Source: HGM13006 sp964527315 (lineage in GTDB: Bacteria; Bacillota; Clostridia; Oscillospirales; Oscillospiraceae). Taken from it: a stretch of 64,000 nucleotides of DNA. The stretch spans positions 1 to 64,000 of the forward strand of contig CAZGOQ010000001.1 in NCBI GenBank assembly GCA_964527315.1, in the 5' to 3' direction. Numbering within the stretch: the stretch's first letter is position 1; each line of letters begins with the position of its first letter. A model generated the notes under the pieces. That model worked only from the letters and a program-made list of their open reading frames with translations, was not told the DNA's origin and ran no database searches. Below, piece by piece: positions 60,710 to 64,000 of the stretch. Both the position numbers and the translations under genes were made by a program.

Positions 60710-62007
60710 TGTTGTTTCCTCATCACCGACAGAAAAAAGCCGTCGCAGTCGTCCAGACCCTGATATAAACTCAGCATACCGGTGCTTTGGCAGGAAAGCG
60801 GCTCCGGTACAGAAAATGGAACTGCCGAAAACTCCGGATGCTGCTTGAAAAATCCCTCTGCCACCATCTCATTTTCCCGCTGCAAAATCGTGCAGGTGCT
60901 GTAAAGAAGGCGTCCACCGGGGCGGACATACCGGCCGGCCTGGGCTAAGATTTCCTTTTGAAGAGCAGGCAGCGTTTCTATTGCTTTCACATTCTTATAT
61001 CGGATATCCGGCTTTTTCCGGATCACGCCCAGGCCGGAACAGGGTACGTCCGCGATCACGATATCAAACTGCTTTTCCCATGTCCTGCGGAATTCCAACG
61101 CATCATTTTCTACGGTTTCCACAATAGAGACTCCCAGCCTCGATGCGGCTTTCTGTATTTCCTCCAGCTTGCCCCTGTGAATATCGCAGGCAAGGATAGT
61201 TCCCTGATTCTTCATATGCATGGCCGCAGCCATGGACTTTCCGCCGGGCGCGGCGCAAAGATCCAGGACATTCTCCCCCGGCTGGGGCGCCAGCACGTCC
61301 ACCGCCAGCCTCGCTGCGGCGTCCTGCACCTGAAACAGTCCTTCCCGGAAGGCCGGTAGCTGTTCCAAATTTCCTGTGCCCCTGAGCAGAAAGCAGCCGG
61401 AAAGCCATGGATGGGGCGTAACGGATACACCCGTCTCCGCCAGGCTGTGCGCCAGTCTTTTCGGCGTTGTTTTCAGCGAATTGACGATCACAGTCGTCTC
61501 CGGACTGCTGTTGTCCGCCCGCAAGATCGGTTCCAGTTTTTCCCCAACCGATTCCCTGATCAGATTCACCAGTTCCGCCGGATGGCTGTAGCGGATGGCA
61601 TAGTCCTCCGGTAGTTCCAGAGTATCTTTTTTCCGGAGAAAATTCCGAAGCACGGCATTGCACAGACCAGCTTCCCGCAGGGAAAACTTTTTCTTCGCCT
61701 GCTCTACAGCCTCATGGACTGCGGCGGAGTCCGGCACCCGGTTCATAAACTGGAGTTGATAAATAGCCAGACGCAGGATATCCCGAAGCACGGGCTGCAA
61801 ATGTTTCCGACCGGTCAAAAGGAGATTGATCTCATAGTCCAGCAGCGCCTGATTTTGGAGTATGCCGTAGAAAAGCGCCGTAGCGAACGCCGCGTCTCGC
61901 TGAGAAAGTCTTGCATTTTTTATTTCTTCCTTCAGCACAGCATCTGACCATCCGCCGTTTTTACGGCAGACCGTCAGCGCCCGAAGGACTGCATTTCTGG
62001 CCGGCAA
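60706..62007 (-). CDS. rsmB: 16S rRNA (cytosine967-C5)-methyltransferase
   Basis: RsmB methylates C967 of 16S rRNA with S-adenosylmethionine. In 433 residues a NusB-like RNA-binding domain (about 1-135) precedes the catalytic domain, with VLDLCAAPGGKSMA (SAM), IADVPCSGLGVIRKKPDIR (the PC catalytic Cys) and LLYSTCTILQRENE (second Cys). The start is a TTG at 62007 with GGAG upstream. It lies 23 bases after fmt. Confidence 0.95.
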   Translation of the reverse strand: MPARNAVLRALTVCRKNGGWSDAVLKEEIKNARLSQRDAAFATALFYGILQNQALLDYEINLLLTGRKHLQPVLRDILRLAIYQLQFMNRVPDSAAVHEAVEQAKKKFSLREAGLCNAVLRNFLRKKDTLELPEDYAIRYSHPAELVNLIRESVGEKLEPILRADNSSPETTVIVNSLKTTPKRLAHSLAETGVSVTPHPWLSGCFLLRGTGNLEQLPAFREGLFQVQDAAARLAVDVLAPQPGENVLDLCAAPGGKSMAAAMHMKNQGTILACDIHRGKLEEIQKAASRLGVSIVETVENDALEFRRTWEKQFDIVIADVPCSGLGVIRKKPDIRYKNVKAIETLPALQKEILAQAGRYVRPGGRLLYSTCTILQRENEMVAEGFFKQHPEFSAVPFSVPEPLSCQSTGMLSLYQGLDDCDGFFLSVMRKQQ

Positions 62008-62030
62008 CCTGATCGCTCCTCTCTTCCCTT

Positions 62031-62951
62031 CTATTCGATCACTATGGGATGCCCCCGTAGATAGTCGGCGCAGCGCATCCGCTTGCCCCCCTGGGCCTGT
62101 ACTTCCTCAACCAAAATCACACTGCCGCTGCCGCAGGCCATTTCCAGGCCCTGCCTGGTCACAGCCACCGGCTGCCCCGGGGCTTTATCTGTCTGCTGCT
62201 CCAGTATTTTCACAGAAAAGACCTTTGCGGGCTTTCCATTCAGTTCCATGGTCGCCACCGGCCAGGGGATCATACCCCGCACATGACAGGAGATCTCTCT
62301 GGGCGACTTGGTCCAGTCAATAGGGGCCATGCTTTTTTTCAGCATTGGCGCATAGGTGGCCTCTGACTCTATCTGCGGCGTACTTGTCGCGGTTCCCTGA
62401 TCGATCATAGCAATCGTTTCGCTGAGCAGTTCCGCGCCCAGCGCCGCCAATTTTTCTGTCAGGGTTTCCGTGGTGTCGGTATCCGCAATGGGGAGCGCTT
62501 TCTTTGCAATCATATCGCCCTCGTCCATTTTTTCCGAAAGATACATGACCGTCACGCCGGTCTCTTTGTCTCCGTTTAAAATGCTCCATTGAATTGGACC
62601 GGCTCCCCGCAGTTTTGGCAGCAGACTGGCATGGATGTTGATACAGCCGTATTTGGGGATATCCAGCACCGTTTTTGGCAAAAGCTTTCCGTAGGCCACC
62701 ACGCAGATCAAATCCGGCTGAAGCGCCCGCAGTTCCTCAATCACCGATTCCTCCCGAAACGAGATTGGCTGAATGACCTTCAGTCCCTTTTCCAGCGCGA
62801 ATTCCTTGACCGGGGAAGCCGACAGCTTCATGCCCCTGTTTTTGGGCGTGTCGATCTTGGTATAGACCGCCGAAATCTCATGGCCGTCCTGATAGATCCG
62901 GCTCAAGCAGGTCTTTGCAATCTCCGGCGTTCCCATATAGACGATATTCAA
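62031..62951 (-). CDS. fmt: Methionyl-tRNA formyltransferase
   Basis: Fmt formylates initiator Met-tRNA with 10-formyl-tetrahydrofolate. In 306 residues it starts LNIVYMGTPEIA and carries the active-site SLLPKLRGAGPIQWSI (Asn/His neighbourhood CINIHASLLP), with a C-terminal tRNA-binding domain. The TTG at 62951 is set by GGAGGAG and overlaps the def stop by four bases (TTGA). The def-fmt pair couples formylation to deformylation. Confidence 0.96.
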   Translation of the reverse strand: MNIVYMGTPEIAKTCLSRIYQDGHEISAVYTKIDTPKNRGMKLSASPVKEFALEKGLKVIQPISFREESVIEELRALQPDLICVVAYGKLLPKTVLDIPKYGCINIHASLLPKLRGAGPIQWSILNGDKETGVTVMYLSEKMDEGDMIAKKALPIADTDTTETLTEKLAALGAELLSETIAMIDQGTATSTPQIESEATYAPMLKKSMAPIDWTKSPREISCHVRGMIPWPVATMELNGKPAKVFSVKILEQQTDKAPGQPVAVTRQGLEMACGSGSVILVEEVQAQGGKRMRCADYLRGHPIVIE

Positions 62952-63454
62952 ACTGTCTCCTCCTGCTCTTCCATCTCCATTTCGGCGAGTTCCGCTTCCG
63001 TCATCAGTTTGGAAGCCCGGTCTACGAATAAAATGCCATCCAAATGCTCGCATTCATGGACAAAACACCGGCCAATCAGACCGGATTCCGTTGCTGTAAA
63101 TACGTTTCCGTCCCGGTCCATGGCCTTTACCGTCACGGTCATGGGCCGTTTTACGATGCCCCACAGGCCAGGTACGCTGAGACAGCCCTCCAGGTCTTCC
63201 TGTTCTCCGGCGGTTTCCACCACCGAGGGATTGACCAGTTCCAAAATCGTCCCATCCTCTTTCTGAATGACCACAATGCGGCGAAGAATTCCTACCTGAG
63301 GCGCTGCAAGACCAACGCCGCCGGAATCCTTCAGTGTCTCCGCCAAATCGTCGATCATATTGTGAAGCCGCTGGTCAAAAACTGTAACCGGGCGGGATTT
63401 TTTCCGCAGGCTTTCTTCGTCCGTGTCTTTTTTTAAAATAGTTCTCAATGCCAT
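62948..63454 (-). CDS. def: Peptide deformylase
   Basis: Def removes the N-formyl group from new proteins at the ribosome. It is a 168-residue type I-like enzyme with all three motifs: GVGLAAPQVG, EGCLSVPG (metal Cys) and HECEHLDG (metal His and catalytic Glu). AGGAGG precedes the ATG at 63454; the longer frame to 63493 overlaps priA and is unconserved. It begins 19 bases after priA. Confidence 0.96.
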   Translation of the reverse strand: MALRTILKKDTDEESLRKKSRPVTVFDQRLHNMIDDLAETLKDSGGVGLAAPQVGILRRIVVIQKEDGTILELVNPSVVETAGEQEDLEGCLSVPGLWGIVKRPMTVTVKAMDRDGNVFTATESGLIGRCFVHECEHLDGILFVDRASKLMTEAELAEMEMEEQEETV

Positions 63455-63473
63455 GGGGCATTCCTCCTGTTTT

Positions 63474-64000
63474 CTAATCCAGCGGATTGACATCCACTGA
63501 TACGGTTATGTGCTTATTCCCCTGCTCCTTTTTAAACCAGATTATCAACCCGGAGAGCCGCTGCCGAAGGGACTTGCTGTTTCGGGCCAAAAGCGTGATC
63601 TGGTAGCGGTAACGATTCATGACCCGAAGAATCCTCGCCGGCGCGGGGCCCATAACGGTCACCTTATCCGGATACTCCTTCAAACTCTGCCCCAGCGTCT
63701 GACGGAACCGCATGGCGCCATCGGCAACCTCCCGTTCCATCTGACCGAAGAAATTGATGCGCAGGATATCACTGTAGGGCGGGCAGCCCTGTATTTTCCG
63801 TAGAGGAAGTTCCGTTTCATAAAATGCGTCATAGTCCTGACTGGCCGCCTGTAACAGCACCTGATTTTCCGGGGTCATAGTCTGAATGATCGCTCGTCCT
63901 GCCTCCACCCCGCGGCCTGCCCGGCCGATAACTTGGGTGATTTTCGAAAAGGTGGTTTCCGCTGCGCGGAAGTCCCCGGTATAAAGCGCGCTGTCGCCGT
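63474..64000 (-). CDS. priA: Primosomal replication factor Y (PriA), C-terminal part
   Basis: Only the last 175 codons or so are in the window; the gene continues past 64000. PriA is the helicase that restarts stalled replication forks. The visible part begins with SALYTGDFRAAETTFSKIT and QVIGRAGRG (helicase motif VI), then TMTPENQVLLQAASQDY, a CPPYSD element and the C-terminal domain to VDVNPLD. It heads the priA-def-fmt-rsmB-rlmN-prpC-prkC-rsgA cluster common in Firmicutes. Confidence 0.95.
   Translation of the reverse strand, partial: GDSALYTGDFRAAETTFSKITQVIGRAGRGVEAGRAIIQTMTPENQVLLQAASQDYDAFYETELPLRKIQGCPPYSDILRINFFGQMEREVADGAMRFRQTLGQSLKEYPDKVTVMGPAPARILRVMNRYRYQITLLARNSKSLRQRLSGLIIWFKKEQGNKHITVSVDVNPLD

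Overview
The window is a 64 kb piece of the chromosome of an endospore-forming Firmicute, most likely an Oscillospiraceae-type gut clostridium (Flavonifractor/Intestinimonas/Oscillibacter-like; this placement is inference). The evidence is the spore genes gpr, spoIVA and a sipL homologue, a T-box in front of pheST, c-di-AMP synthase CdaA with CdaR, a PASTA-kinase cluster, an A-type RNase P RNA, strong GGAGG ribosome binding sites and frequent TTG/GTG starts. A run of 100 Ns inside gdhA (6440-6539) shows a draft scaffold.

Layout. 1-1323: an AT-rich lipoprotein gene. 1398-1523: a MITE-like inverted repeat. 1598-5380: promoter, tRNA-Phe T-box and pheS-pheT. 5456-6851: repeats, promoter and gdhA (interrupted by the gap). 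7022-11009 (minus): an ion transporter, RseC-like protein, cdaR and cdaA. 11186-18405 (minus): murD, two M42 peptidase genes (the second lacking catalytic residues), a methionine gamma-lyase family gene, ispD and ispF, all overlapping, followed by a DUF3343/cysteine desulfurase pair. 18510-18919: rnpB. 18955-25495 (minus): HD protein, TraX-like protein, EF-G-like GTPase, a P-type-ATPase-like protein without catalytic motifs, and rlmB. 25843-28725: ftsH and a ferredoxin-nitroreductase. 28748-39202 (minus): M23 peptidase, HTH-TPR regulator, a PPOX remnant, a Kef-type antiporter, an OYE-type flavin reductase, P1 peptidase with an ECF S component, uridine phosphorylase and pyrG. 39356-40988: an AT-rich stretch with a small membrane protein, a secreted protein, and a 500 bp gap holding a DnaA-box cluster. 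41000-47600: gpr, divergent from rpsT, then malic enzyme, recG and asnB. 47663-52593: a glycosyltransferase fragment, DAK2/FakA-like protein, Asp23, gpmI and a GNAT. 52629-64000 (minus): sipL-spoIVA, then the priA-def-fmt-rsmB-rlmN-prpC-prkC-rsgA cluster.

How the genes work together. Most genes are core housekeeping: Phe-tRNA charging controlled by uncharged tRNA-Phe, peptidoglycan and isoprenoid precursors in one tightly overlapping operon, c-di-AMP and Ser/Thr phosphorylation signalling, translation initiation and rRNA modification, and spore coat assembly and spore protein degradation. The less ordinary material is: (1) a set of hairpins that place the Shine-Dalgarno in the loop or 3' arm, and in two cases the start codon in the stem, at four genes (12534-12571, 29708-29746, 45700-45757, 55928-55956); (2) a degenerate P-type-ATPase-like membrane protein; (3) an M42 pair in which one copy has lost metal ligands and the catalytic Glu; (4) a stand-alone glycogen-synthase-like C-terminal half; (5) a dispersed family of near-identical 18-bp-stem hairpins; (6) a 30 bp cluster of DnaA-box-like sequences away from any dnaA gene. 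I found no CRISPR array, prophage, intact insertion sequence or tRNA gene.
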